Positions 11,301 to 27,151 of a stretch of DNA of 64,000 nucleotides are shown here, piece by piece (within the stretch, counting starts at the first letter, position 1; every line of letters begins with the position of its first letter). Made by a program: the position numbers and the translations under genes. This DNA is from Oscheius dolichura (Eukaryota; Nematoda; Chromadorea; Rhabditida; Rhabditidae), in contig OW051492.1 of the NCBI GenBank assembly GCA_932521035.1, positions 2,480,001-2,544,000 of the forward strand. The letters run 5' to 3'. The notes beneath the pieces are model-generated. The model had not been told where the DNA came from and ran no database searches. It saw nothing but the letters and a program-made list of their open reading frames with translations.

Positions 11301-14300
11301 CTCTCATTCAAAAGGGTATCCGACGAGATGGTCCTAAAATATGTTTTCTTTTAAAATCTTTAATCCAATATTTTTAATCTATATTTACTTTCTAATTTTA
11401 ACTTCCGTCAAGGTTGTCTCATCCTCTGAATGGGCATTTCTCTCGTCGCCAAAGGGCAGCCGCGTCGGGCGCGATATCATACTCTCGAGGAATGGCCGGG
11501 GGCTAGAAAACGAGGACTGATTTTGACGGGGAAGAAGAGGAAAAGGTCTCGAGTGGAAGAAGGATGGAAGAGATAGCCGGGAAATTCCAATTTTAAGCTG
11601 AGATGCGTCTAGGATTAGTCTCGAGGGAAAAGCAGGGCGCCGCTTGCTTCTGGCGGCATTATATTAATATTTTTTTGGAATTTCTATTCAATAACATAAT
11701 TATAAAAGTAAAATATTATTAAATTTATTATTACAGACCTTTAAAAAATAGCAAAAAGGCGGAAACTCCGAAAAATTCGAATATTTTGCCTCCTAATTCA
11801 CTTTTCCGCCAATTTATGAGAAAAAACCGGAATTTCTTCAAATCTTTTCTAAATTCGAGGTTGTGATGGCTTTTCACACTTTTCTGGTCGTTTTCCAGCT
11901 ATTTCTGATGTAAAAGAACTCCAGAAATTTGTCATATGGCCGCATAGTTTGTTGTGTTATCAAGACGGCTCGGGCTCCTCTTCCTTTCGCAACATTCCCG
12001 ATAAACTAACAATTTTTCCGGGGAAAAATGATGTGAGGATGGAAAATGAGTCCAAATCAGAGAGAAAATAATCATTTTAGAATCTGAATACACAGATTCA
12101 AATGGAGAGATAAGACCGTGTTTATGACTTCCGACTCGCAAAACTGGTTCCCTCCTGTTTTTATATTTTTAAAGGACTGGAATATTAATTGAAAAGAGAA
12201 AAATAGAGAGACGGAGCAAGAAGAGCAGACCATATAGTTAGATGTGGTCTTCTCTTATCAGTGGCGGTTTCCCGGAGGCCATTTCCAGCCGCTGGGTGCG
12301 ACAGATAACTTTTGTGATCTGGTCACCTGGGTGGATTTTGTCCCTTCGGGGCAATCTTTCCTATCAGGAAAATCACAAAATTACGAAAAAGAACCGTTTC
12401 CCCAGATCAAATATGACCAGAATGTGACTTCCGTGCACTTTGGGCCGCGCGCCCGCACCCGTAAAGTCTCGGCAGCTGGAAGGCAAGTTAGTCCGAGGCG
12501 CGAGAAGTTCAGGCGCACTTGCTGCCGAGATTTTACGGGTGCGGGCGCACCGAGATTTTCTGGGTAATGGGGGGAATTCGAGGATAATTCAGGGTCTACA
12601 GTAGTCTTATAGGGTGAGTTTGTCCATTTTCAAGGTAAAGAAGTTCAGAAAACTTACCATACTCCACTCTGCGGTCGACGCCCCTCTAGAAAAAGCTTGC
12701 CAACCATGTGACGGGTACATAATAGTTACCCCCTCTTATCATATAGACTGGCAAGAAATTTGATAAACCACGGCTCGTCAACCTATGCTTTCTTTTGCAA
12801 GGGGCTTACAAGGACAAAATGCAATTGAAAATATGGAAAAAAAATTGAAGAAATGGGCTAGAAAATGGATGTTTTCGTTATTGAAAAAGAGAAAGACAGA
12901 GAAGACGGCGGGCAAGGGAACATTAGTCAGAGAATTCATCATTATTGAGAGTTTCCGGTCCTTTTTTTATAGAAATAAAGGCAAAATATGGTTTTATATG
13001 GAATAAATCAAGCAAAATGAGTTAAAAGAGGGAAATAGAGTGATTTTCAAGCGAAAATAGCAGAAACAATGAGCCCGGAATGAGTTTTCCCGACAGTGAT
13101 CCCGATCTCTGAGTCGCTATTCTATTTTGTGGTTTCCTGTCGTCGCCTTATCTTCCCCCGGGGACCCGTAATTAACTTCTTCTCTTCAGAAATTCTTTAT
13201 AACGTGATCTGTATTCTGTACTGTAGACAGCAGTAAAACGTGTATCTTCCTCTTTTTTTGTTGATGTATTTTGTACTGGTCCATGTTTACGGCACCTACC
13301 TGACGGGGTCGGGTTCTCGCTTTTCAATGTCTTTAGCAATAAGTGAAGTGAATCGTTTTTGTCGCCGTTTTTCTCGTTCGTCTCCTCTTAATAGTTTGGC
13401 ACTTAGGCTTCTTCTCAGCTTTACCAAGGTGCCGGGCTTCTTCTCCTCAGCGGAGGTCGTCACGGCAGTCGTCTCCCCGAGTCGTTCTCGCCTTCTAGCA
13501 ATTGCTGCTCGAATTCCATCGCTGATTTGAATTCTCTGTCGAGGTAGTTGTTCTTCTAACGCGATCATTGGTGGAGACGAATAAGAGCACAGGGAAGGGA
13601 AATGTTTTTTACCCAGTAAATCAACGGTGGGAGAGAAGTTATTATTGCGGGAGCCGGGAGATTCCAAAGCGCAACGAAAGAAGATAAAAAGAATAAAGAG
13701 AAAAAAATTATAATAAAAGGAATAGATATATAAAATAGAAACATTATTTTTCTAGAAGAAGATGCTTTGATAAACATTGATTGACAAGAGAAAAATATCG
13801 ACCCCCGCCTTTTTATGATAACCCCAGACTCCAGTCTACAAAAAGCAGAAAAACAACTATATTATATATACTTATTCATCGGTTATAGTCATTTTCTCTC
13901 ACCTGAACACTATATAGTCATCGGAGAATGCGTGCAACCGCATGAGTCGACTCGACCAGCGAGTGCCATTCCCCCTCCCGCTAATATGCAAATCAAAATG
14001 ATCGGATTCTATTGCGTTCGAATTGTGTGAGTCAAAAACAAAGAACAGGAAATATGAATCACAACAGGGAAAATTGAAAAGAGCTGTCTCGCTAACCATG
14101 CGACGGAATAGCAGAGAGATAAGATAACGGGAGGAGGAAGAACCACTTATAGGAAAAATGTAATGAGGGGAATTGCGAAAATGTATATTTTTTTATAAGA
14201 AAGTGAATAAAACAACATATGGAAGTAAAAAGAAGGGAAAAAACATACTCACCTCTCTTGAAGAACATCTCCGGATGAGCTGGAGGCGCAGCTGCTCGAA

Positions 14301-16109
14301 GACGTCGACGCCTCATCCAGAGAATTGGCTGGTTTTCTGAAAATAAGCTGTTCTTCACATTGAAGGTTAGTTTTTTTCCTTGTTATAGCAATTTTATTAT
14401 GTATTTTCCTTATAACAACCATGTTTTCTTGGTCATTTACTTCAAAAATAGTAAATTCCCCATAAAGTGAACCCCCTTCCATCAAAAGAATTCGCCAAAT
14501 TCCCAGAAAATGTTTTCCTCCCATAAAATACTCCCAAATATACAGTTTCTCATCATGACATCATATCTCCAGACAGTTGTTTGTGCTCTGGGTCCGTGTG
14601 TATGTGTGTGGCTGTTTGGGTTGAAAATTCAGATGGCTAACAAGTATAGTGAGGGTGGCTAATAATCTTTTCATCTCTTTGCTTGTTAATTCAGTTAATT
14701 TAGTAGAATATCTACCTCCTGTTTTTGAAGAACAGGATGACAAAAGACATGAGGAAATAAAGCAGCAATAAAGTCGGAGACGGACACCACGTGGAGCTAG
14801 TCTAAATAGCCGGAGGAGAGTGTAATGACGCCATGCTGTTCATTGAAATTAGGATGGGCGAAAATATCAGCTGCCTGAGCTTCAAGAAATGCAGGTGTTC
14901 TTTGAATACAATGAGGGAAAACGCCGAGAAGCAGATTTTCGCAGCAAGGCTTTGTTGGGAGGAATGCCTCACTCGTCTACCCTTTTCAGAATAATTTCTT
15001 CAGAATTTTGGTCAAGATTCAGCTGAATTCACCAAATGAAAACCAGGCCTTTGCTAATAGTTTCGTGGTAAAAAATGCATTGCGAAACGTGTAATAAAGA
15101 GGAATTACTTACTCCTTCACTTCCATAGACTCAAACTACGAATAACAGTGGCCAAAACAGATGGGAATGAGGGTTATATCGATCAGATAACACTAAGGAG
15201 GGGTTGTACTATCGTGCATACAAAACCAATGGAAAATAAGTACAAACCTTCTCCATTTTCGTCGCTTTCTATAGCCTAAAAGTCGCAGTTTCATTAGAAT
15301 ATGAAGAAAGAGTGACAATTAGCTGCACAAGTATTGGCATGAGTCGGTAAACTAAACGGACACACTTCTTGTTTGTGGAAGGGGGAGGAACTGTACTCTT
15401 TGCTCTGTTTTATTTTGTTTTGATAAAAAGGAGTTATTTTTGTCCTTTCTTTGATAGAAAGGGGGAATAACATCCTCTTGTCTCCCGTAGACAGACGGAG
15501 AACAATTATTAGTCATCTAGATAGTGGGAGATCAATTTGTTCCAGGGAAAGATCATTTTAGAATATTCTGGGGGTTGTACAATAAATTGCTTTTCCCTTA
15601 TCAGCTTTTAGTTCACTTTGAAGTCTGTTTCCCCTGCTTACAAAGAGTGAAGTTTGTGCTGTCCTTTACATCACGCCTTGTGTATACATTTCCCACCGTC
15701 CAAAGCTCAAAAATGTGCTTCTTACCTGGCACGCATGCTTCGAAAAAGTCGTCTTCTAAAGGAAGATGTTCTCGATGTTTTTGTGTCCTTCAACTGAAAA
15801 TATATTTCGTCTGTGTTCAATATTTTATACGTTTCCCTATCTCTCAATCTCAATCGGTCTATGTGGGAAGATGACGCGATCGGTAAACATCAAAACTATG
15901 CAATGAATCAGTAAGGGTGGTCAGTCGGGAAGGGAAATACGTTACCTCGTTGGCATTTTGTGTTGAAGGGCCGTGAAAAGATACAGCTCTTCTAAATTTT
16001 GTATAATCCACAAGTGAAATCATCCCAAGCTGCAAATTTTTGTTGTATTTCTGGAAAAAAAAGGGGAGAACGAACAGCGCAACAAATCTACTTTGAGAGA
16101 AGTAGACAT
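5392..16109 (-). CDS. GRAMD1: GRAMD1/Aster-type sterol transfer protein (GRAM + VASt + TM)
   Basis: Aster proteins sit in the ER at plasma-membrane contacts and move cholesterol through the VASt domain (established). Phase-consistent exons: 16092-16109, 15946-16050, 15726-15793, possible 21-nt exon near 15254, 14252-14338, 11403-11501, part of 11220-11333, 10335-10504, 10115-10293, 9556-9711, 8048-8094, 6762-7161, 5559-6082, 5392-5518. The N-terminus is Ser/Arg-rich. GRAM follows: LFGNVVDEEDLFLI, AYQREILCQGRMYISQRHIC, FHANILGWETRLAIPVEQV, GEKYFFASFVNREKT. VASt runs from the exon at 6762-7161 (FPLSVSELYHMIFHD, DPHWTKKFN) into 5559-6082 (VPYADHFTVICNYCLTRVGRNQVRL). A membrane span (VVIALLAGLLLVQLLLLL) and a short coiled coil (LLTTVEQLTADLQQLRRE) end the protein. 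GRAM-to-stop is firm; the join at 11333/11403 and the 5' exons are less sure. Large introns carry five family A palindromes. Confidence 0.87.
8440..8519. repeat. Palindromic element family A, copy 2
   Basis: Arms CACCCGTAAAATCTCGGCAG and TGCCGAGATTGTACGGGTG flank about 40 bp. It sits in the GRAMD1 intron between 8095 and 9555. Confidence 0.88.
9181..9264. repeat. Palindromic element family A, copy 3
   Basis: Arms CACCCGTAGAATCTCGGCAA and GCTGCCGAGATTTTACGGGT. Same GRAMD1 intron as copy 2, about 660 bp away. The last arm bases (TG) are lost. Confidence 0.88.
10533..10617. repeat. Palindromic element family A, copy 4
   Basis: Arms CACCCGTAAAATCTCGACAG and CTGCCGAAATTTTACGGGTG. In both arms one G of the core has become A, at different positions, so the hairpin is imperfect. 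It lies in the GRAMD1 intron 28 bp upstream of the exon ending at 10504. Confidence 0.88.
10988..11083. repeat. Palindromic element family A, copy 5 (long-loop subtype)
   Basis: Arms CACCCGTAAAGTCTCGACA and TGCCGAAACTTTACGGGTG with a longer loop containing GATATAAAGGCG and TTTTGAATAAAGATGATCC. Loop and flanks (GAT-CCCTG before, CAGGG... ATCGAGG after) are shared with the copy at 62505, so these two form a subtype. Confidence 0.9.
12456..12541. repeat. Palindromic element family A, copy 6
   Basis: Arms CACCCGTAAAGTCTCGGCAG and GCTGCCGAGATTTTACGGGTG, extended outward by GCGCCCG/CGGGCGC-like bases. It is in the GRAMD1 intron downstream of the candidate alternative first exon. Confidence 0.88.
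13300..13568 (-). CDS. Candidate alternative first exon of GRAMD1
   Basis: An open block starts ATG at 13568 and ends at a strong donor (AG|GTAGGTGCC) with two spare bases, the same phase in which the exon at 14252-14338 ends. Either can therefore splice to the exon starting near 11501. It encodes about 90 basic residues (IRAAIARRRERLG, LVKLRRSLSAKLLRG, REKRRQKRF) with no known domain. A second promoter giving a different N-terminus is the simplest reading (inference). Confidence 0.5.
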
Positions 16110-17919
16110 GGCGCAGTTGTCAGCAGTAAGATAGGCTTGAGAAATAATATAATGTGACAAGTGAAAAACGGCGCTAATTGGATAGAAGAAAGTTCATGAC
16201 GGTTTGGATTCGAAGCGACCGATTGAAGGACATAAACTTGAACTGGGAGATCATAAAATTAGAGAAAATCGGGTCAGGAAGGAGACACTAATTTGAATTC
16301 CGCACCAAGAGAAAAAAGAAACCATATTGCAACAGGGAAGATGCCAATTATAACACTGATTAGAACATGCTATAGCTATGTAATAGGTCTGGCTGAAACG
16401 TAGTGTAATGGCCGCATTAGGAGTAAAACCGGGGGATGATCAAGATTAGTAGGGCAGCTTCAATTCATCGGATGGATACACAGAGTGACGACAAAACGAT
16501 TTTCGAGATTCTTATCCCCGACAGAAAAAATAAAATTGAAGAAGCTGCAAAGAATAACAGTAAAAAATGGAAAGGTTGTTTTGAATTGCGCAATGTCCAG
16601 AGCATGGCATGGATTCCACGTTTCAAAGCACACAAACTAATGCTCTTTTATATTGTTCATATTACTTTTTGCAGACTGGAAAAGAACATAAAAATGGCAT
16701 AAGCAATAAATAAAGAGAACTTTTGAAGATCAAGCAATGGAAAACACGAGATGCGAACCAGGAACACGAGAAAAAATAGAGCCCTGTAAGAGCAACGAAG
16801 AGCGATGTTCTTTGAATCGGACTAGAACACTTGAGACACGGGGAAGTTCGAGATTGGCACCATTTTTTGACCAGAATGCAAAAGAAAATGGAAGCAGAAA
16901 TATTATAGTACTAGGTCTACTGGAATGAAACATAGCCGCCCCTGGTCAGAATATGAAATGATGCATATCTAGTAGCATACATTGCAGACATCTAACAATG
17001 GTTCCTCGAATGCCAAGGAATACAAGAGTAACGAAACAAAGAACTGAAACCGTTGCCTCACAAACAAGCAAGCATTTCCTTCGACTGAAACAAGATTCTT
17101 TCATTTTATATGGCAAGCTGACTAATTGCGATTGCAATCGAGAAAGATTTTGAACTTCAGATAAACTTTTGAATGAAAGGCATGCCGGAGAGAATTTATA
17201 TGTCAAGGCAAATAACTAACAGCTAGTCATGTATTGAGAGCGAAATGTCTTCCAGTAACTTCCGCCAAAAAAAAATTGAAGAAAAATGGAATAAACTGGC
17301 ACTCTTATAGGAAGTGACGTAAAGTTTGAAGAGGAGAAGCCTCTCGAATTGGAAAATAGACCAGCTTCCCCGTTCCTGGGGCGAAAAGAGATGTTGGTGG
17401 CCGGCGGCGAGAGCACACAGCACGAACGGAGGACAGAAACTGAGCACAAACACAGAGGTCCACGAGGGGTCGAAGAATGAGAGTAACCTCTATCTCGTTC
17501 CGAACAGAAGATATGAATGATATTTTGACCGTTTCTTCCTATCCGATATGCGATGACCATGGGCCATACACATCTCGCTAACTGATCCAAGGCCACATAC
17601 GTAATAAGTCGCAAGTACTCTTGAAGTACTAGTATAGAAGTAAACAGCCGATGGTCAAAACAGTACTATCCCTAAATGGAGAAACAGCCAACCTTATCAC
17701 TATGGAGGCTTGGAGAAAACGAAGTGTCCAGTTGATATGAGCGCCAGTGTATTTCCGAGTGCTAAACATGGTTAAAAAAGAAATGTATTCATGTAAAACT
17801 CAATGTGTACAAAGTATAAATTTAAAACAAAGTGGACGATCACAGGAATAATTATGGGCGATTACGGAAAAAAAGTCTAAAATCAATTTGTAGGTGACAA
17901 AAGGGGAGACATCAATGAT
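16110..17919. other. 1.8-kb stretch without a supported gene
   Basis: Upstream of the first GRAMD1 exon and downstream of SNX3. Open frames here (for example plus strand 16436-16702) have no splice support or recognisable motif. It probably includes the GRAMD1 promoter and SNX3 3' sequence. Confidence 0.5.
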
Positions 17920-18678
17920 TTAGGCTGTGCGAATCTTGCCAGGCACGTAGTTTTTGTCGATTATTGGCTCTTGGAGGAAGATGTGAAGAGAGCGCTCGTT
18001 CTGTGCCAACGGGTGGCCGGCCACCCTAAACAGTGCTCAGTAAACAAAAGCTCTAACAATGACTCACTTGTTGATAAATGTTTCCAGCGATTTCCTCCTC
18101 CTCTCGATAAATTCTTCTTCAAAAATTCCGTCATCCGAACGGAAAGGCATCTGGCGTTTCAATGATTTTCCGGGTAGAGTAGGAACTACGATCTAAAAAA
18201 ATTACATAAGCATTTTTAGAAAGAAAGTGTAATCTGAATAGTTAAAGCATAAAATGACGGAAATATGTAGCGTTATTTTAAAAAAATTGTATGCCTAGCG
18301 AGAAGTGAAACTGATCGTTTATATTATATATAAACAACAAACCTTGCTGTCTCGTTCTAATTCACCTCGTAGCCATTCGAAATCACTATATCGACGACGT
18401 ACCGATGATTCTTTCTGTTTGAAGACTGGCAGATTGGACTGAAATTTTTTTTAAAAAAGGTGCCGTACAGTATAAACAAATATTTAATATTACGAATGAA
18501 GCAAAAAAAAAAGGAATTGACTCACTCTCATTCGAATCTCGTAGTCCGTATAACGCATTTTACCTACTCCATGAGTAACAGGATTGATAACCTCAATTTC
18601 CAGAAAATTTGCGGGAGGAGCATAAGCTTCATCCAGAGTTTGTCGTTTAGTTTGAAGCCTTTGGGTGGCAGCGCTCAT
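17920..18678 (-). CDS. SNX3: Sorting nexin 3 (SNX3/12), PX-domain protein
   Basis: Four exons, 18526-18678, 18343-18438, 18068-18192 and 17920-18025, all in phase, encode about 159 residues, the usual SNX3 length. SNX3 is a PI3P-binding PX protein working with retromer on early endosomes (Wntless recycling in worms, established). Family landmarks: TLDEAYAPPANFLEIEVINP, then RRRYSDFEWLRGELERDS (the R-R-Y-S-D-F motif that contacts PI3P), LPGKSLKRQMPFR, the FIERRRKSLETFINK helix, and AGHPLAQNERSLHIFLQE near the C-terminus. Only the PX fold and short tails are present, as expected. Introns are 42-150 bp. Confidence 0.97.
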
Positions 18679-19312
18679 GCTGAAATTATATATAAGAAAT
18701 AGTTAGCCGATTAATAAAGAGAAAGAAGTTGTGAAAAATATTGGCAGTATATTGTAGCATGCACGTGCGTCAGGTGACTAAGCAGTAGAAATGAGTCAGT
18801 GCAGTATACAACATTAACAAAAGGCCACACTGCACTGATGATAACTACATAAAAACGAAATAAAACGTGGATGAACTCAAGAACCGGTTATCAACGAAAA
18901 TTACGCTGTTTTCCAAGATATGCGATTGATTTGGTTTTTCTAAGCGACGTTTGGGGTTATTTTGAAATTTCCCATAGAATTTGGAAGGAAAAAACGAATG
19001 TTGGCATTGAGATACATTGGTTACGAATACTGATAGATAAAATGTCGTAAAAGAGCCAGAAACAAGAGGCTGAACGCCGAAACGGGGCTTGGTGTTCTCG
19101 AAACTGGATCGGTCCAGTGATGTCAGTGCTTACCGTACGGTAAATTCAATGCGTATTGCGTAGATAGCGGGAAAATAAAATTTTGCGAAATCGGTAAATC
19201 TTCCCTTTTCCTTTTCTCACTTTAAAGCCGTTTCACACAATTTCTCATGTACTATTTCTATAGATTCAATGCATTGCATTGCTATCATTTAATTACAATT
19301 GCCTCTTTCAGG
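18679..19312. promoter_or_regulatory. Divergent spacer between SNX3 and RAD54 with a trans-splice-like acceptor
   Basis: About 0.63 kb with no supported gene. It ends in CCTCTTTCAG, one base before the RAD54 start codon; with no upstream donor or ATG exon in view this is a likely spliced-leader acceptor (inference). Confidence 0.45.
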
Positions 19313-22300
19313 ATGTTAAAAAGAAAGAAGCCATTGGGAATGACAAGAGAGGGTCCAATCGTATCTGCTAAAATTGCAACACAATTTCAAAGCCCATTCA
19401 ATAAGAAAGCGGAAGATGAGGCTGATAATGGAAAAAGGAAACGAAAGAAACAAAAGGAGAACCAGGTGAGACAGTCTGCAATTATTAGCCAATTACGTAG
19501 CCACCTGATACACCAAGAGAGGAACTCATGAATCCGCTGCGGTTTAAATTAGTCGAGTCTATATCAAAAAACATGGTTGTAGAAGTTTGTGCTCTTGTTG
19601 AAGTAGATAATAATGATTTAGTCAGATAGTCACGAAGCTATGATTCAACGTCTTTTATCTAAGCAATTTATTATGCCTATAAGTGGCTATGCATGTAGGT
19701 TGATTTGAATTTGGCAATACCTCTAGAAATAGATAGCGGTAGAGTGCTTGGTTTAGGAAAAAAGAAAATACGATCAGCGTTATTTGATCCTTATGCTGAA
19801 AATGCCGTAGTGTTATATCATCCTCCACAAATGACAGCCCACGAAGAACTTCATCAAAAAGAAGACGAGAAACTGGTTTGTCTTTCTTCCGATGTCGAAA
19901 AAAGCGGCTTTTTAGGTACATGTAGTAGTAGATCCTGTTGTCGGCGCAATTCTCAGACCACATCAAAGAGAAGGAGTTAAATTTATGTATGACTGTGTTA
20001 CTGGACAAAATATCCCAGAGTAAGCAGTACTACTTTTTAAAAAAATATTTTCTTAGTTTTCATGGATGTATTATGGCCGATGAAATGGGTCTCGGAAAAA
20101 CTCTTCAATGTATTACCCTCTTGTGGACCCTTCTTCGTCAGGGTCCTGAAGCTAAACCGACGCTTTCTAAATGTATTATTGTCTGCCCAAGTAGCTTAGT
20201 AAAAAATTGGGATAAAGAAATTAAAAAATGGCTAGGCGGCCGTCTTAACGCCTTGCCCATGGATTCAGGAAATAAACAAGAAATAACTACCAAACTGAGT
20301 AAGAATTTATTTTATTTATTCAGTAAATACATTTCTTTAGAGGCGTACATGGCTGATGCAAGGATTAGGGCGGCAGCGCCAGTTCTCATTATATCCTATG
20401 AAACATTTCGACTATACGATAAAATACTTCATTCAGGTGAAGTTGGAATGGTTATATGTGACGAGGTTTCCAAACGTTCTGGTCTCAATTTATTTATTTA
20501 GGGCCATAGGTTAAAAAACAGTGAGAATTTGACTTACCAAGCATTGAGTGGTTTAAAATGTGCTAGACGTGTTTTAATTTCCGGAACTCCCATTCAAAAT
20601 GATTTATTAGAATATTTTAGGTCGGGTGTTACCCTTTACATACAAATAGTCTTTTACAGTCTGGTTAATTTTGTAAATCCTGGTCTTCTTGGAACTGCTG
20701 CTGAATTCAGGAAAAAATTCGAAAATAGTATTCTTAGGTTAGAGTTCCACAATAAAAAAGAATTTTACAATTTCAGAGGACGAGATGCAGGTGCTAGTGA
20801 TGCTGATCAGAAAATAGGAGAAGAAAAAACTAAAGAAATGGTATCACTTGTAGAAAGATGTATAATTAGAAGAACTAGTGCTCTTCTCACCAAATATCTA
20901 CCGGTAATCTTTTTTAAATAATGTGTTAACACTAATTTTCAGGTTAAATTCGAGCATATTGTATGTTGTAAAAATACCGAACTACAAGATACTCTGTACA
21001 ATAAATTGATTGAAATAGAAAAGAAATTACGTTCATTAGAAAAGGATCAGAGAGTTTGTTTTTCATTAATTAATTTTTTATTTCATTTTTAGGAAAATGG
21101 GCAATCAGCATCGGCTCTTTCATTTATTACTCATCTTAAAAAGCTTTGCAATCATCCAGCATTAGTTTACGACGAAGTCATTAAACCAGAAAATAGATTC
21201 CATAGTAAGGAAACATATTTTTCTTGTTCAATAACGCTATTACAGAAATGATGAATCTTTTCCCACCATCTTTCTCTGCAAAAACATTTGATCCTTCGAC
21301 TTCTGGAAAAATGAAAGTCCTGGATTATATACTGGCAGTTACAAGAAAAACGTCAAATGATAAATTTGTACTAGTTTCCAATTACACTCAAACTATTGAT
21401 CAGTTTATGGAGGTAAGCATTTTTAACAGTAAAATATCCACAGATGTTAATTTATTAATTGTGATTAATTATTACGTTTAGTTATGCAGATTGCGAGGAT
21501 ATGGTTTCGTACGATTAGATGGATCAATGTCAATTAAACAAAGAGGAAAAATTGTAGAGAAATTTAATGATCCAGAAGTGAGTAAAGTTTTAATGGTAAA
21601 CTGGTTTTTTAGAGCAGCGAATTCTGCTTTTTATTGTCATCTAAAGCTGGTGGGTGCGGCCTTAATCTTATTGGAGCTAATCGGTAAGTTTTAAATTTTT
21701 CTATATACATTTTTATAGATTAATAATGTTTGATCCGGACTGGAATCCTGCTAATGATGACCAAGCTATGGCTAGAGTATGGAGAGATGGCCAAAAGAAA
21801 AACTGCTTTATATACCGACTATTGGCCACTGGGTCGATTGAAGAGAAAATGTTCCAGAGACAAACGCATAAAAAAGTAGGTGGTGTATAATTAGTTTACA
21901 TATGCTTCTTAGGCCCTTTCTTCATGTGTAATTGATGCCGGAGAAGATGTAGCTCGTCACTTTTCATCTGATCAGTTAAAAGAGCTTTTTAAACTGGAAA
22001 CGCAATTCCCTTCAGACACTCATGAAAAGTTAGTTTCTTTTTTTAAATAATATTTTTAATTTTCAGGCTAAAATGTAAAAGATGCATCAACGGTGTAGAA
22101 AGTCTCGATCCTCCTGAAAAGTCCGATTGTTCTTCGGATTTATCTCATTGGTTCCATTCACAAAAAGATGCCAAGAAGGTTTGAACGATTGTTTGGCATA
22201 CATTTATATTTATCAGGTTGCTGATCCTGTTCTTCGATCTGTATTCGACTGCGGTTCAATTTCGTTCGTCTTCCATCAAAAGTCTCACAAAGTAGAAGCC

Positions 22301-22369
22301 AAGAAGAAGACAGCAGAGGAAAAGGACGAAGACTACCGTCCTGAGGAGGACGTTGACGATGAAGATTAA
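19313..22369 (+). CDS. RAD54L: RAD54-like Swi2/Snf2 recombination ATPase
   Basis: RAD54 is a dsDNA translocase that stimulates RAD51 strand exchange in homologous recombination (established). The protein begins MLKRKKPLG with a basic tail, then [16 protein letters not shown] and [15 protein letters not shown]. Helicase motifs: [11 protein letters not shown], Ia [14 protein letters not shown] (split by a 40-bp intron at about 20465-20502), [28 protein letters not shown] around [11 protein letters not shown] (split by introns near 21600-21720), [15 protein letters not shown]. The C-terminal zinc region is present ([15 protein letters not shown]) and the tail ends acidic ([13 protein letters not shown]). 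More than ten short introns. The start is chosen one base after a TTTCAG acceptor. All catalytic motifs look intact. Confidence 0.95.
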
Positions 22370-22437
22370 ATGACTTACTACTTTTTTTGTACATTTCAGA
22401 GATATTTTTACAATAATGTTCAATATTTTTAAAAAAT

Positions 22438-22578
22438 ATGTTTAACGTCTCAGTGTCGGGATTGCGGTCGCTCGCAACTACGTCAAGGACATTCAATTGT
22501 GGGTCAGCAGCTGAAAAGGCACGCCCGCATCGGATCACGTCTATGGGATTTTCACTTTCCTCCTCTCGAAACTGATCG
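22438..22578 (+). CDS. Possible 46-aa small protein with mitochondrial-like N-terminus
   Basis: An ATG frame between RAD54 and the four-TM gene encodes MFNVSVSGLRSLATTSRTF and a short tail. The N-terminus is rich in Ser/Arg/Thr, lacks acidic residues and resembles a mitochondrial presequence. No family recognised and no splice evidence; it could equally be UTR. Confidence 0.22.
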
Positions 22579-22651
22579 ATTTGCAGTCTTAGATTGCTTC
22601 TCTTTAGTTCCTGTCCTATTTCAGTACATAAACTCTAGATCAAAGAAGCAG

Positions 22652-23525
22652 ATGCCGATCCAGGACGCCCCTTGTCTACCACCATCTTTCACCTGGACCT
22701 CAAATGATCCATTCTACTACGGTCCCGCTACTTGCGAGCTCTTACACTACAAGCCAGCCGCATTTATGGCTGGTATAATTGAATTTGTAGTTCTCCTAGC
22801 TGGTACAGTTTGTTTCTGGCGTGAGTTTTCCTCCAAAATGGGAAAAATAAAAGAAATTCTAGAATATTATCATGTCGCCCAATCGCTAGCCCAGTGGGTG
22901 ATGATAGCGGTGATTATCGTCGTTATCTTTTCTATGCTTACTACCGGATTAATGGTAGTTTAATTGAATAATTAAAAGCAAAAAGAGTTTTTAGTTCGTC
23001 GGTCTCTTCATCGAGCAGCCGAACCTGATCATCCCAAAAATTGCTTTTATCAAGGTGAGGCGTCGATTCACTATTTTTCCCTCCTCAAGTAGGCTAATGG
23101 CCGCCCATTATGACCTCTGAGGCATTGTATCCCCTAGCAAAGAGGAAATTCCAGACTTGGATTCTTCTTCTGATGGTAATAGCCTTCACCTCCATTTCGG
23201 TCATGTCTGTGGGACTGAACCTAACCAACCATGTCTTCAGTTATGCTGTAAAGTATTTATCCAAAAATACCATACAAAAAAATAAAACAATTTAGAGTTG
23301 AAGATATGGAAAGAGATTTTGGCCCTCTCTGGCCCTTCAACATTGCAGTTGTTTCATTCTTCACAGCTGCGTTTGGCATTTGGTTTGATCATATATTTTA
23401 GACAGAAATTATCCTTTAGGATACGAGCTCTTGTGTCCGCTGCTAGGGACTATATCCTGGATAAGGAGTACTTCGCCCAAAAGTCGGAAATTGAAATGGA
23501 GAAGACATTACCACAGCCGGAGTAA
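22652..23525 (+). CDS. Four-transmembrane protein, nematode small tetraspan type
   Basis: Five exons (22652-22957, 22995-23054, 23122-23252, 23296-23382, 23420-23525) in phase give about 228 residues. Four hydrophobic segments are visible: AAFMAGIIEFVVLLAGTVCFW, VMIAVIIVVIFSMLTTGLMV, WILLLMVIAFTSISVMSVGL and FNIAVVSFFTAAFGIW. A short Cys/aromatic N-terminus (CLPPSFTW, PFYYGPATCELL) precedes them, and a cytosolic-looking tail ends KSEIEMEKTLPQPE. The layout resembles uncharacterised nematode four-TM families such as the DUF7027 type, but I cannot confirm a match. It starts 283 bp after the RAD54 stop on the same strand, so co-transcription is possible. Confidence 0.7.
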
Positions 23526-23743
23526 ATCGAATAAAATATACCTAAATTATTATTTTATTTACACATTTACAAATAATATATAAAAGAATAATCAACGAGT
23601 TACTTGAAAGGGTTAATTATCACAATGGGTCACAATAAATATATGATATCATAAAAACAACCAAGAATCGGTAGGGAAAGTAAATATAAAGGGAAAAAAA
23701 TTTCGTATAAATATAACTAACCATGACGATACTAAAGAGAGAA

Positions 23744-27151
<3,408 letters not shown>

